This document shows, in pieces, positions 46,288-55,357 of a stretch of DNA of 64,000 nt. The first letter of the stretch is position 1; every line of letters begins with the position of its first letter. Source of the stretch: Curvibacter gracilis ATCC BAA-807 (GTDB lineage: Bacteria; Pseudomonadota; Gammaproteobacteria; Burkholderiales; Burkholderiaceae_C). Under the pieces are notes generated by a model. It ran no database searches. It worked only from the letters and a program-made list of their open reading frames with translations, and was not told the origin of the DNA. The stretch covers positions 372,001 through 436,000 of the forward strand of contig NZ_JADZ01000006.1 in assembly GCF_000518645.1 (NCBI RefSeq), given 5' to 3'. The position numbers and the translations under genes were made by a program.

Positions 46288-46776
46288 ATGCAGGCCTTGT
46301 CACTGTTCCCGGACGATCCCTCGCCACCGACCCGCCCGCCGCGCCACTGGATGGCCGTGGCCAGCGCCGAGCATGCCCGCCGCGGGCGCGACCAGGCCCC
46401 GCAGGGCTTCATGCAGGTCTGCCACGGCAAGCGCGGCCCGCTGGCGCGCCTGCAGCCCGGTGACTGGGTGGCCTATTACGCGCCCAGCACCCGCATGGGC
46501 GGCTCCGACCGGCTGCAAAGCCTGGTCTCGATCGGCCGGGTGGCGCCAGGGCTGCCTTATGCCTTCGACATGGGCGGCGGCTTTGTGCCCTTCCGGCGCG
46601 ATGTGCACTACCTGCAACAAGCCCGCGAAGTGCCCATTCATCCCTTGCTGGACCACTTCGAGTTCGTCGAAGACCGCCAGCGCTGGGGGGCGCGGTTCCG
46701 CTTCGGCCTGTTCGAGCTCAGCGCCCACGACATGGGCCTGATCGCCCGCGCCATGGGCGTGGCGGGGCCGGTCTGA
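46288..46776 (+). CDS. EVE domain-containing protein (UPF0310 type)
   Basis: A 162-residue protein whose core is an EVE domain, a PUA-like fold that binds modified bases in nucleic acids. HWMAVASAEHARRGRDQAPQG opens the domain (near residue 20), LARLQPGDWVAYYAPSTRMG is the central strand pair, and HPLLDHFEFVEDRQRWGARFRFG closes it. It is 13 bp downstream of the VOC gene. A second start (Met 22) would give the bare domain. The role is unknown; in other bacteria EVE proteins accompany restriction or RNA-modification systems, none of which is seen here. Confidence 0.8.
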   Translation: MQALSLFPDDPSPPTRPPRHWMAVASAEHARRGRDQAPQGFMQVCHGKRGPLARLQPGDWVAYYAPSTRMGGSDRLQSLVSIGRVAPGLPYAFDMGGGFVPFRRDVHYLQQAREVPIHPLLDHFEFVEDRQRWGARFRFGLFELSAHDMGLIARAMGVAGPV

Positions 46777-46781
46777 GCCCT

Positions 46782-47321
46782 TCAGGCCGAAAAGTCGATG
46801 TCGGCGCTGGCCAGCACCCGCACCCGGGGCCCGAAGCTGGTGATCTGGCTCAGCGTGATGTTGTGGTGCGTCACCACCTGCTCCGCGCTCAGCGCGGCAT
46901 TGCCGGCCGAGCCATGGCCATCGGCCGGCAGCGTCACCGGGTAGCCCAGGGCCAGGGCGCGCCGGGCCGTGGTGTCCACGCAGAACTCGGTGTGCATGCC
47001 GCACAGCACCAGGGCCTCGATGCCCAGCGCGTCCAGGCGCAGCTTGAGCCCGGTGCCATGGAACGAGTCGGCGGTGCTCTTGCCCACCCGCAGGTCCAGC
47101 GCGGTGGTGTGCAGCCCGTCGGCCAGCTGCCAGCCGCGCGAGCCGTGCGCCAGGGGGCTGCCCGGGCTTTCGTGCTGCACGAACAGCACCGGCACCCCGG
47201 CCTGCCGGGCCCGCGCCGTCAGAGCGTTGATGCGATCGATCAGGGCCGGGGCCTGCCAGACGGCGCCTTCGCCCTCGCACAGGGCTTGTTGCACATCGAT
47301 CACGATCAGGGCGGTTTTCAT
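46782..47321 (-). CDS. Isochorismatase-like cysteine hydrolase
   Basis: A 179-residue cytoplasmic hydrolase of the isochorismatase superfamily. The catalytic Asp lies in KTALIVIDVQQALCEGEGA (D10), the Lys in VGKSTADSFHGTGL (near 93) and the Cys in CGMHTEFCVDTTARRAL (near 126). It is shorter than PncA and lacks the DWH-type metal site, so it is not a second nicotinamidase. It is divergent from the WYL-type regulator with 104 bp between starts, suggesting control by it. Substrate unknown. Confidence 0.85.
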   Translation of the reverse strand: MKTALIVIDVQQALCEGEGAVWQAPALIDRINALTARARQAGVPVLFVQHESPGSPLAHGSRGWQLADGLHTTALDLRVGKSTADSFHGTGLKLRLDALGIEALVLCGMHTEFCVDTTARRALALGYPVTLPADGHGSAGNAALSAEQVVTHHNITLSQITSFGPRVRVLASADIDFSA

Positions 47322-47425
47322 GGGGGCGCTTCCGGGCAGGGATGGAACTGGCATCATCGCCGATCCGGGGCCCGGCCCGCCTGGCCCTGATCCTCCGCCC
47401 CTGTCAACCGACTCCACCCACACCC

Positions 47426-48124
47426 ATGCGCCGCGCCGACCGCCTGTTCCACATCGTCCAGCTGATCCGCGGGCGCCGCCTCAGCACGGCCGCCTTCCTG
47501 GCCGAGCGGCTGGAGGTGTCCGAGCGCACCATCTACCGCGACGTGGCCGACCTGCAGCACCAGGGCGTGCCCATCGAGGGCGAGGCCGGCGTGGGCTACC
47601 GCATGGGCGCGGGCTTTGAGTTGCCGCCCCTGATGTTCACCCAGGCCGAGGCCGGGGCCCTGCTGGCGGCGGTGCGTCTGGCCCAGGCCTGGTTCGACCC
47701 GGCGCTGGCGCGCGAGGCCGAGCAGGCCCTGGGCAAGATCCTGTCGGTGCTGCCGGCCGGCGCCCGCGCAGCGGCCGAGTCGCAGGCCGTCTACGCCCCC
47801 ACCCTGGGGCAGGACCCCCAGGTGCAGCAGCACCTGCAGCAACTGCGCGAGGCGGCCCAGACGCGCCACAAGGTGCGGCTGCGCTACCACGCGCTGTCGG
47901 ACGAGCACAGCGAGCGCACGCTGCGCCCCCTGGGCTGCTTTTTCTGGGGCCAGGTCTGGACGCTGGCGGCCTGGTGCGAAACCCGGCAGGCCTTCCGCAG
48001 CTTCCGGCTGGACCGGATGACGCAGCTCGAACGCCTGGACGAGCGCTTTCGCGATGAAGCCGGCAAGACCCTGGCCGACCTGCTGCGCGAGGTGGGGGCG
48101 CAGGCCCGCCGCGCGCGCGCCTGA
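47426..48124 (+). CDS. YafY-type HTH/WYL-domain transcriptional regulator
   Basis: A 232-residue regulator. The N-terminal helix-turn-helix (MRRADRLFHIVQLIRGRRLSTAAFLAERLEVSERTIYRDVADL, residues 1-44) is of the DeoR/HTH_11 type. The C-terminal half is a WYL ligand-sensing domain with LRYHALSDEHSERTLRPLGCFFWGQVWTLAAWCE (about 148-185) and FRSFRLDRMTQLE. It is divergent from the isochorismatase-like gene and is a likely regulator of it. Ligand unknown. Confidence 0.9.
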   Translation: MRRADRLFHIVQLIRGRRLSTAAFLAERLEVSERTIYRDVADLQHQGVPIEGEAGVGYRMGAGFELPPLMFTQAEAGALLAAVRLAQAWFDPALAREAEQALGKILSVLPAGARAAAESQAVYAPTLGQDPQVQQHLQQLREAAQTRHKVRLRYHALSDEHSERTLRPLGCFFWGQVWTLAAWCETRQAFRSFRLDRMTQLERLDERFRDEAGKTLADLLREVGAQARRARA

Positions 48125-48227
48125 TGCACTTGGGGCAGGCGGGGTTTTTGTTCATATTTCACAAAGTGCAAAGCAGCTTGTCGCACACTGAGGGCTTTGC
48201 AATCTGGCGCCCTGGCGCAGTTTCCCC

Positions 48228-48617
48228 ATGACCACCTTGTCTCCTGCGAAAAACGTGCTGGGCACGGAGCTGATGGCCTGCTCCTACGACCCCTTGACCG
48301 GTTATTTCCGTGACGGCTGCTGCCAGACCGACGCCAGCGATGCCGGCAGCCACCTGATCTGTGCCCGTGTGACGGCCGACTTCCTGGCCTTCTCGCTGAG
48401 CGTGGGCAATGACCTCAGCACCCCCCGCCCCGAATACCGATTCACCGGGCTCAAGCCGGGCGACCGCTGGTGCCTGTGCGCGCTGCGCTGGCGCGAGGCA
48501 CTGGAGGCCGGCGTGGCCCCGCCCGTGGTGCTGGAGGCCACCCATGAAAGCGCGCTGCAGTTCGTCACCCTCGAATCGCTGCAGCAGCACGCCTGGCGCC
48601 AGTCCAGCCGGTCCTGA
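48228..48617 (+). CDS. DUF2237 family protein
   Basis: A 129-residue small cytoplasmic protein with the DUF2237 landmarks KNVLGTELMACSYDPLTGYFRDGCCQTD, HLICARVTADFLAFSLSVGNDLSTPRPEYRFTGLKPGDRWCLCALRW and the C-terminal HESALQFVTLESLQQHA. Three Cys residues are conserved in the first half. No biochemical function is known for the family. It precedes the AraC-family gene and may be transcribed with it. Confidence 0.85.
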   Translation: MTTLSPAKNVLGTELMACSYDPLTGYFRDGCCQTDASDAGSHLICARVTADFLAFSLSVGNDLSTPRPEYRFTGLKPGDRWCLCALRWREALEAGVAPPVVLEATHESALQFVTLESLQQHAWRQSSRS

Positions 48618-48641
48618 GCCTTGTCCAACCCGCCTGCCTCC

Positions 48642-49523
48642 ATGGTCGATGCCGGCCTGCTGGATCGCCCCAGTGGCGTGCCGCAGGCCTTTGACTCGCC
48701 GCGCGACCGCGCCCTGTACCGGCGTGTGCCGCACCGGGCCGGGGTGGAGTTGTACCGGGCCGAGATCGTGGACCACGCTTTCGCCCCGCATGCCCACGAT
48801 GCCTTTGGCATCGGCGCCGTCGAGTGGGGGGTGGAGCGCTTTCGCTACCGTGGCAGCGATCACCTGGCCGGCCCGGGTTCGCTGGTGTTGATGGACGACG
48901 ACGAGCTGCACACCGGCCGGGCCGACACGGCCCAGGGCTGGCGCTACCGCATGGTCTACCTCGATGCCCCGCTGCTGGCCGAGCTGTGTGGCCAGCCCGT
49001 GCAGCGCTTTGCCCAGCCTGCGGTGGACGACCCGGCCCTGGGCCAGCGCGTCACCGCCGCGCTCGATGGGCTGTGGGCCTGCGCCGACCAGCCGCTGGCC
49101 TTTGACAGCCTGCTGGCCACGCTGGCCAGCGAACTGGTGCAGCGCCACGGCCGGGGCCGGGCGGCTGAGGCCCCAACGGCCGGCCTGGCGCCGCCGGTGC
49201 TGGCGCGGGTGCGTGATTACCTCGAGGCCCATCTGCACCAGACCTTGCGGCTGGAAGACCTGGCCCGCGAGGCCGGGCTGTCGCCCTTTCATTTTCTGCG
49301 CCGCTTCCGGCAAAGCACCGGCCACACGCCCCAGGTCTTCCTGCAGGCCCGCCGAGGCGCCCGCGCCAAGGCCTTGCTGGCCCAGGGCGAGGCGCCGGCC
49401 GAGGTGGCGGCCAGCGTGGGGCTGGTGGACCAGTCGCACCTGAACCGGCTGATGCGCCGCCTGTACGGCATCACGCCCGGGGCCTACCAGCGGCAACTGG
49501 GCCGGGTGCCATTGCGTTCCTGA
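48642..49523 (+). CDS. AraC-family transcriptional regulator
   Basis: A 293-residue regulator with an N-terminal AraC cupin sensor domain (about 20-160, with HAHDAFGIGAVEWGVERFRYRG) and a C-terminal double HTH (about 195-290). The HTH part is marked by LRLEDLAREAGLSPFHFLRRFRQSTGHTPQVFLQARR and GLVDQSHLNRLMRRLYGITPGAY. An in-frame TTG seven codons upstream is possible, but ATG 48642 is preferred. It lies 88 bp before a DMT-family exporter in the same direction. AraC regulators with this sensor commonly control adjacent EamA or LysE exporters. Confidence 0.9.
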   Translation: MVDAGLLDRPSGVPQAFDSPRDRALYRRVPHRAGVELYRAEIVDHAFAPHAHDAFGIGAVEWGVERFRYRGSDHLAGPGSLVLMDDDELHTGRADTAQGWRYRMVYLDAPLLAELCGQPVQRFAQPAVDDPALGQRVTAALDGLWACADQPLAFDSLLATLASELVQRHGRGRAAEAPTAGLAPPVLARVRDYLEAHLHQTLRLEDLAREAGLSPFHFLRRFRQSTGHTPQVFLQARRGARAKALLAQGEAPAEVAASVGLVDQSHLNRLMRRLYGITPGAYQRQLGRVPLRS

Positions 49524-49611
49524 AAGGCGCAATCCGGTACAAGACCGGTCAGCCCCCCTGGGGCACACTGCAGGCCTCCTCCACCCCCGAAGTCACCCGC
49601 TTTCACGTTCC

Positions 49612-50562
49612 ATGGCCGCAGCAGATCTGTTCCGAGGGGTGGCCTATGCCCTGGCCGCCGGCCTCATGTGGGGGCTGGTGTTCGTGGCCCCGGCCCTGCT
49701 GCCCGACTACCCGCCGGCCGCCCTGGCCTTCGGGCGCTACATCGCCTTTGGCGGCGTGGCCTTGCTGCTGGCCTGGCCCGACCGCAGCCGCCTGGCGGCG
49801 CTGCGCCGGGCTGACTGGGTGGAGGCCTTCAAGCTCTCCCTGGTGGGCAACATCCTGTACTACCTGTTCCTGTCGGCCGGCATCCAGGCGGCGGGCGTGC
49901 CCCTGGCCAGCGTGCTGATCGGCACCCTGCCGGTGGTGATCGCGGTGTGCGCCAACTGGCACGACCGCTCACTGCCCTGGGCCCGGCTGATGCCCTCGCT
50001 GGGCCTGATCGCGGGCGGCATTGCCTGCGTCAACCAGTCGGAGATGGCCCGCCTGGGCGGGGGCGAGGGCCACGCCTACGGGCTGGGCGCCGCCCTCACC
50101 GTGGTGGCGGTGGCCGCCTGGACCTGGTACCCCATCCGCAACGCCCGCTGGCTCAAGGCGCACCCAGGCCTGTCGGCCACCACCTGGACCACCGCGCAAG
50201 GCCTGACCACGCTGCCGCTGGCGGCGCTGGGCTGGCTGCTCTGGGGCCTGTGGCAGGGTCGCCTGCCTGGGCACAGTTGGTGGATGGGCCTGGGCGCGCA
50301 GCCAGGGCGCTTTGTGTTGCTGATGCTGGCCATGGGCCTGTTTGCCTCCTGGGCCGGCACCCTGGCCTGGAGCCGCGCCAGCAAGCTGCTGCCCACCTCG
50401 CTGACCGGCCAGCTGATCGTGTTCGAGACCCTGTCGGCCCTGGCCTACGGCTTTCTGCACCGCGGCCAGTGGCCCGGCTGGCTCACCGGGGCCGGCATCG
50501 GCTTGCTGATGGGCGGGGTGATGATGGGCGTGCGGGCGTTCCAGCGGCCCGCGCCGCACTGA
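49612..50562 (+). CDS. DMT-superfamily (EamA) transporter
   Basis: A 316-residue inner-membrane protein with ten predicted helices arranged as two EamA repeats. The first opens AYALAAGLMWGLVFVAPALLPDYPPAALAFGRYIAFG; the second ends ALAYGFLHRGQWPGWLTGAGIGLLMGGVMMG. Such proteins usually export amino acids or metabolites. The AraC-type gene just upstream is the likely regulator. The substrate cannot be predicted. Its stop is 4 bp from that of the convergent glutathione peroxidase gene. Confidence 0.88.
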   Translation: MAAADLFRGVAYALAAGLMWGLVFVAPALLPDYPPAALAFGRYIAFGGVALLLAWPDRSRLAALRRADWVEAFKLSLVGNILYYLFLSAGIQAAGVPLASVLIGTLPVVIAVCANWHDRSLPWARLMPSLGLIAGGIACVNQSEMARLGGGEGHAYGLGAALTVVAVAAWTWYPIRNARWLKAHPGLSATTWTTAQGLTTLPLAALGWLLWGLWQGRLPGHSWWMGLGAQPGRFVLLMLAMGLFASWAGTLAWSRASKLLPTSLTGQLIVFETLSALAYGFLHRGQWPGWLTGAGIGLLMGGVMMGVRAFQRPAPH

Positions 50563-50566
50563 GGCC

Positions 50567-51052
50567 CTAGGCCGCCAGGGCCTGTTCAATGTCGCCCGCC
50601 AGCTTGGCGGGGGCATCCTGCGGTGCGTAGCGGCGGAGCACGCGGCCATCCTTGCCCACCAGGAACTTGGTGAAATTCCACTTGATCATCTTGCTGCCCA
50701 GCAGGCCCGGGGCTTCGGCGGTCAGCCAGCGGTACAGCGGGTGGGCGTCGGCGCCGTTGACCTCGATCTTGCTCATCATCGGAAAGCTCACGCCGTAGTT
50801 GAGCTGGCAGAAGCTGGCGATCTGCTCGTCGCTGCCCGGGTCCTGGTGGCCGAACTGGTTGCACGGAAAGCCCAGCACCACCAGGCCGCGCGCGCCGTAG
50901 CTCTGGTGCAGCGCCTCCAGCCCGGCAAACTGCGGCGTGAAACCACAGGCGCTGGCGGTGTTCACGATCAGCAGCACCTGCCCCTCGAATTGTTTCAAGG
51001 GCACGGTCTGGCCGTCGATCTGCTGGGCTTCGAAATCGTAAACGCTGGGCAT
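50567..51052 (-). CDS. Glutathione peroxidase (thiol peroxidase type)
   Basis: A 161-residue peroxidase reducing H2O2 and organic peroxides with thioredoxin or glutathione. The peroxidatic Cys is C36 in VNTASACGFTPQ. The Gln and Trp of the catalytic tetrad lie in LGFPCNQFGHQDPG and IKWNFTKFLV. A Cys rather than selenocysteine is encoded. It has no signal peptide, so it is cytoplasmic. It stands alone between two DMT exporter genes. Confidence 0.94.
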   Translation of the reverse strand: MPSVYDFEAQQIDGQTVPLKQFEGQVLLIVNTASACGFTPQFAGLEALHQSYGARGLVVLGFPCNQFGHQDPGSDEQIASFCQLNYGVSFPMMSKIEVNGADAHPLYRWLTAEAPGLLGSKMIKWNFTKFLVGKDGRVLRRYAPQDAPAKLAGDIEQALAA

Positions 51053-51201
51053 GCAGGGCTCCGCTGGATGGTTGTGGGGTGGGCCATGCTAACGAGGAGG
51101 CAGAAGCCACACCGTCAGAAGTGCGACATTCCGGGCACCCGGCCACGGCGTCGGCACCACCGGGCGGGAGGGGCGGGGCCGGCGTGGGGCCAGGTTGGGA
51201 T

Positions 51202-52134
51202 TCAGTGGCCGGATCCGTCTGCGTCGGCACCCGGCGTCAGCGCCTGCCAGGCCGCCGCCGCCAAGATCAAGGCGCCGCCCAGCCACACCCGCAGCGGCAG
51301 TTCGGCCGCCCCCAGCAGCACCGAAGAGGCGCTGGCAAACAGCACCTCCGACAGCATCACCAGCGAGGTGGTGCTGGCCGCCAGGCGCGAGGCGCCGTAC
51401 TGCAGGGCCACATTGCCCAGCAGGTAGGCCAGGCTCAGGCCCGCAGCCAGCAGCAGCCAGCCGGGCGCCGCAGCGGGCAGGGGGCTGATGTGGCCCTGGG
51501 CCACCCCCAGCGCCGCCGTGGCACACGAGAGCACCGAGCCGCCGCCGAACATGGCCAGCACCCGCGATTCGGCCGGGGCGCCGCTGTTGCGCTTGAGCAG
51601 CACATTGGTCAGGGCAAAACTCGCGCCACCGCCCAGGGCCAGCCAGTCGGCCATCGATTCGGGCACCGGCCAGTCCACGCCCGGCGCCTTCAGCACCACC
51701 GCCACCCCGGCCAGGGCCAAGGCCATGCGCAGCAGCGAGGCCAGGCGCGGGCGCTCGCCCAGCAGCCACCACGCCAGCAGGGCGGACCACACCGGCATCA
51801 GGTAGAACAGCAGCACCACGCGCACCACATCGCCCACCGTCACGGCCCAGTTGAAGCACACATTGGTCATGCCCGCCCCCAGCGACAGCAGCCACAGCCC
51901 GCGGTGGCGCAGCAGCCCGCCGAGTGCCCCGGGCTTCAGTGCCAGGGTCACCGACAGCGAGAGCAGATAGATCAGGGCCGTGGCCCACAGCGGGTGCAAG
52001 CCGGCCTGCTCCAGCTGGCGCAGCGGCCACCACGACACGCCCCAGACGAAGGCGTTGAACATCAGGGCCAGCACGCAGGGCAGGGCTTGCAGAGGGGCGT
52101 GGTTCAGGGGGCTGTGCAGGGCAGGTCGGTTCAT
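51202..52134 (-). CDS. DMT-superfamily (EamA) transporter
   Basis: A 310-residue inner-membrane protein with about ten helices and two EamA domains (LPCVLALMFNAFVWGVSWWPLRQLEQAGLHPLWATALIY at the N-terminus and LVMLSEVLFASASSVLLGAAELPLRVWLGGALILAAAAW near the C-terminus). It is not closely related to the other DMT protein in this window. Probable metabolite exporter of unknown substrate. It ends 9 bp upstream of the toxin gene stop on the same strand and is probably transcribed independently. Confidence 0.87.
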   Translation of the reverse strand: MNRPALHSPLNHAPLQALPCVLALMFNAFVWGVSWWPLRQLEQAGLHPLWATALIYLLSLSVTLALKPGALGGLLRHRGLWLLSLGAGMTNVCFNWAVTVGDVVRVVLLFYLMPVWSALLAWWLLGERPRLASLLRMALALAGVAVVLKAPGVDWPVPESMADWLALGGGASFALTNVLLKRNSGAPAESRVLAMFGGGSVLSCATAALGVAQGHISPLPAAAPGWLLLAAGLSLAYLLGNVALQYGASRLAASTTSLVMLSEVLFASASSVLLGAAELPLRVWLGGALILAAAAWQALTPGADADGSGH

Positions 52135-52142
52135 GGGCTGGG

Positions 52143-52415
52143 TCAGGGCCAGTGGCGGGCCGTGTGCACCAGGGCCAGAATCCAGACCGTGTCGCTGTGC
52201 ACCTCGTAGACCAGGCGGTAGTTTTCGTGGGGGATCAATTCACGCGTGCCCGGTATCTTGCCCGACTTGCCCAGCAGCGGGTGTTCGGCCAGTCGGTCAG
52301 CCCACTGGGCAAAGAACTCATCCATGCGGATGGCCGCCAGCGGGTTGTCCTGGCCGATGTGCTCAATGATGTTGTTCCGGTCCTGTTCGGCGGAAGAGGT
52401 CCAGAAGACCCTCAT
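52143..52415 (-). CDS. RelE/ParE-family toxin
   Basis: A 90-residue toxin. The fold is recognisable from VFWTSSAEQDRNNIIEHIGQDNPLAAIRMDEFFAQWADRLAEHPLLGKSG, then GTRELIPHENYRLVYEVHSDTVWILALVHTARHWP, the common ParE/RelE strand arrangement with the terminal HxxRxWP. It should inhibit either gyrase (ParE) or ribosome-bound mRNA (RelE); the PHENYRLVYEV pattern is common to both. The ATG overlaps the antitoxin stop by 4 bp. Confidence 0.9.
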   Translation of the reverse strand: MRVFWTSSAEQDRNNIIEHIGQDNPLAAIRMDEFFAQWADRLAEHPLLGKSGKIPGTRELIPHENYRLVYEVHSDTVWILALVHTARHWP

Positions 52416-52705
52416 GTGCCAGCGCGCCCGGCTCTGGCCTGCAAGGCAGCTCGCCGCGCCGCAAACCGGGCTTCCACTTCACTGGCGGGATGGTACTGGC
52501 CTGTGCGCACCTGCTCTCTGGCCGTGGTGACTTTGTCATGCAGATAGGTCTCGTACTCGCGCGTCTGTTGCTGACGTTGTACAAATCCTTGCACCAAGTC
52601 TTGCAGGATCTGTTCGGCCGGCTGATGGCTTGCTTTGGCCGCTGCGATGAAAGCATCACGCAGTGCTGGCTCCAGTTTCAGGGTCAGTTCAGCGTTCTTG
52701 GGCAT
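52412..52705 (-). CDS. Antitoxin of the RelE/ParE module
   Basis: A 97-residue protein with an N-terminal ribbon-helix-helix-like DNA-binding segment (AELTLKLEPALRDAFIAAAKASHQPAEQILQDLVQGFV) and a charged C-terminal tail (ASEVEARFAARRAALQARAG) that likely wraps the toxin. GGGAG lies 7 bp before ATG 52705, so the longer in-frame start is not used. Antitoxin first with a 4-bp overlap is the standard layout, and it should autoregulate the pair. Confidence 0.86.
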   Translation of the reverse strand: MPKNAELTLKLEPALRDAFIAAAKASHQPAEQILQDLVQGFVQRQQQTREYETYLHDKVTTAREQVRTGQYHPASEVEARFAARRAALQARAGRAGT

Positions 52706-52802
52706 GAGGTGGCTCCCGCTGTTGAGGCAGTGCAGCAGGTTATACACCGACCCTGCGATCCTCTTGTCGCCGTTCGCTTCATCGCCATGCTCGGGCAGAA
52801 GA

Positions 52803-54107
52803 TCAATGCCCCTGATCGTTGCGTGCCAGGGTGATCAGCTCGTGAAGCTCGTCGGCGTGCTGCACGCAGTTGTGTTGGTGCCAGCGCTTGATCAGCCACA
52901 TGGCCACCGCCACCACCAGACCGAAGGCGGTGATGGCGCCGAAGGCCGACAGGCCGAACTTGGTCGACAGGCTGTAGAAGGCGCCCAGGGCCAGGATGCA
53001 GGCCTGTTCGTTGAAGTTCTGCACCGCAATCGAGCGGCCCGCGCCCATCAGGTTGTGGCCGCGGTGCTGCAGCAGCGCATTCATGGGCACCACCAGGAAG
53101 CCACCCAGGCCCCCCAGCAGGATCAGGAAGGGCGCAGCCAGCCACACGTTGTCGATGAAATTCATCAGCACGACCAGCACGCCCATGGCGATGCCCAGGG
53201 GCATGACGCGGGTGGCGTGCTCCAGGCGCATGCGCATCGAGGCCACCACGGCTCCCACCGCCGTGCCGATGGCCACCACCCCGACCAGGGACGAGGCCTG
53301 GGTGGTGCTGTAGCCCAGGGCGGCGGCGCTCCAGGCCAGCACGATGTAGCGCAGGTTGCCGCTGACACCCCAGAACAAGGTGGTGGTGGCCAGCGAGATC
53401 TGGCCCAGCCGGTCGTGCCACAGGCGCGAGTTGCAGGTCCAGAAATCAGGCACCAGGTTCAAGGCGTTGCGCAGCACGCTCTGCTCGGGGTTCTGGCGCA
53501 GCGGGCGCATGGTCACGCCGGTGTGCGGGATGCGGGTGTTGAACCAGGCGGCCAGTGCGTAGACGAAGATCAGCACGAAGATGGCGGCCTCGGGCGGCGT
53601 GTCCACCCCGGTCTCGAACACCGGGAAGTCAAACGACAGCAGCAGGCCCGACACCGAATGCCCCACCAATTGGCCACCCACCAGCACGCCCAGGATGATG
53701 GAGGCGATCGTCAGCCCCTCGATCCAGCCATTGGCCTTGACCAGTTGCGAGGCCGGCAGCAGCTCGGTGAGGATGCCGTACTTGGCCGGAGAGTAGGCCG
53801 CCGCGCCCAGACCGATCACGGCGTAGGCCATCAGCGGGTGGGTGCCGAACAGCATCAGCAGACAACCCAGCACCTTGATGGCATTGCTGATGAACATCAC
53901 CTTGCCCTTGGGTTGGGCGTCGGCGAAGGCCCCGACAAAGGGGGCCAGGATCACGTAGAACAGGGCGAACATGGGCACCAGGGCCGCGCGCTGCCACTCG
54001 GGGGCGCCTTCGCTCTTGAGCAGTTCAACCGCAGCCACGAATATGGCGTTGTCGGCCAGCGAGCTGAAAAACTGCGCCGACATGATGGTGTAGAAACCGC
54101 GCTTCAT
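52803..54107 (-). CDS. lplT: Lysophospholipid transporter LplT
   Basis: A 434-residue MFS protein with twelve helices. The N-terminus MKRGFYTIMSAQFFSSLADNAIFVAAVELL and the block YSPAKYGILTELLPASQLVKANGWIEGLTIASIILGVLVGG are diagnostic of LplT, which flips lysophospholipids inward across the inner membrane for re-acylation. Start ATG 54107 gives the standard N-terminus; a longer frame to 54176 is not needed. It is divergent from alr, a common betaproteobacterial neighbourhood. Confidence 0.93.
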   Translation of the reverse strand: MKRGFYTIMSAQFFSSLADNAIFVAAVELLKSEGAPEWQRAALVPMFALFYVILAPFVGAFADAQPKGKVMFISNAIKVLGCLLMLFGTHPLMAYAVIGLGAAAYSPAKYGILTELLPASQLVKANGWIEGLTIASIILGVLVGGQLVGHSVSGLLLSFDFPVFETGVDTPPEAAIFVLIFVYALAAWFNTRIPHTGVTMRPLRQNPEQSVLRNALNLVPDFWTCNSRLWHDRLGQISLATTTLFWGVSGNLRYIVLAWSAAALGYSTTQASSLVGVVAIGTAVGAVVASMRMRLEHATRVMPLGIAMGVLVVLMNFIDNVWLAAPFLILLGGLGGFLVVPMNALLQHRGHNLMGAGRSIAVQNFNEQACILALGAFYSLSTKFGLSAFGAITAFGLVVAVAMWLIKRWHQHNCVQHADELHELITLARNDQGH

Positions 54108-54244
54108 GGAGTGGCTGATTCGTGCATCAGCAAAACTGATACTTTTGTAATGTTGAACGGCGCCTCGAAAAGGCAAACGGTTATATCACGTGCCCCCCGG
54201 GCTGAAATGCCAAAATCCCCTTACTTCGACTTCAGCTTCCAGCC

Positions 54245-55357
54245 ATGCCGCGTCCGATCCAAGCCACTGTTCATACTGCTGCATTGCAGCAAAATCTGGC
54301 GCAGGTGCGTCGTCGGGTCCCGGACGCCCGGGTGTGGGCCGTGGTCAAGGCCAATGCCTACGGCCACGGCATCGAGCGGGCCTTCGAAGGCCTGCGCGGC
54401 GCCGACGGCTTCGCCCTGCTGGACCTGGCCGAGGCCGAGCGCGTGCGCCGGCTGGGCTGGCGCGGCCCCATCCTGCTGCTGGAAGGGGTGTTCGAGGCAC
54501 GCGATCTGGAGCTGTGCTCGCGCCTGGACCTGTGGCACGCGGTGCACTGCGACGAGCAGATCGACATGCTGGCCGCGCACAAGACCCAGGTGCCGCATCG
54601 GGTGTTCCTGAAGATGAACTCGGGCATGAACCGCCTGGGCTTCACCCCCGAACGCTACCGTTCGGCCTGGACCCGGCTCAACGCCCTGCCCCAGGTGGAC
54701 GAGATTTCGCTGATGACCCACTTCAGCGACGCCGACGGGCCGCGCGGCATCGCCCATCAAGAAGAGGCCTTTCTGGCCGCCACCGCCGACCTGCCCGGCG
54801 AGCGCAGCCTGGCCAACAGCGCGGCCACGCTGCGCCACAGCGCCCAGCCCCGCGTCAAGAGCGACTGGGCCCGCCCCGGCATCGTGCTGTATGGCAGCGC
54901 GCCTGATTTTCCGGAACACAGCGCGGCCCACTGGGGCCTGCAACCCACGATGAGCCTGAACACCCGATTGCTGGCGGTGCAGGACCTGGCGCCCGGCGCC
55001 ACCGTGGGCTATGGCTCGCGCTTCCAGGCCGAGGTGCCCATGCGCGTGGGCATCGCCGCCTGCGGCTATGCCGATGGCTACCCGCGGCATGCCGACACCG
55101 GCACCCCCATCCTGGTCAACGGCGTGCGAACCCGCCTGGTGGGCCGCGTCAGCATGGACATGCTGATGCTCGACCTGACGCCCCTGGAGCAGGCCGGCGT
55201 GCCCTTCGGCTTCGGCTCCGAGGTCACGCTCTGGGGCCGCTCGTCCAAAGGTGCCGTGCTGCCCGTCGACGAGGTGGCCCATGCCGCCGGCACTGTGGGT
55301 TATGAGCTGATGTGCGCGGTGGCACCTCGGGTGGCCATGGCTGTGGACATCGGTTGA
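54245..55357 (+). CDS. alr: Alanine racemase
   Basis: A 370-residue PLP enzyme converting L- to D-alanine for peptidoglycan. K35 in [12 protein letters not shown] binds PLP. The catalytic Tyr is in [14 protein letters not shown] (near residue 257), and [13 protein letters not shown] with EVTLWG closes the C-terminal barrel. Length and motifs match the constitutive Alr/DadX family. In many relatives radA follows; here DNA of clearly different composition begins right after the stop codon. Confidence 0.95.
   Translation: MPRPIQATVHTAALQQNLAQVRRRVPDARVWAVVKANAYGHGIERAFEGLRGADGFALLDLAEAERVRRLGWRGPILLLEGVFEARDLELCSRLDLWHAVHCDEQIDMLAAHKTQVPHRVFLKMNSGMNRLGFTPERYRSAWTRLNALPQVDEISLMTHFSDADGPRGIAHQEEAFLAATADLPGERSLANSAATLRHSAQPRVKSDWARPGIVLYGSAPDFPEHSAAHWGLQPTMSLNTRLLAVQDLAPGATVGYGSRFQAEVPMRVGIAACGYADGYPRHADTGTPILVNGVRTRLVGRVSMDMLMLDLTPLEQAGVPFGFGSEVTLWGRSSKGAVLPVDEVAHAAGTVGYELMCAVAPRVAMAVDIG

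Noticed and set aside
46782-47321. Second nicotinamidase
   Set aside because: The catalytic triad of cysteine hydrolases is present, but the DWH-type metal site and LWPxHC block of PncA are missing, so only a general isochorismatase-like call is justified.
52635-54611. A 658-codon plus-strand frame spanning lplT and the start of alr
   Set aside because: It is the complement of lplT and an alternative frame of alr; both of those have strong family signatures.
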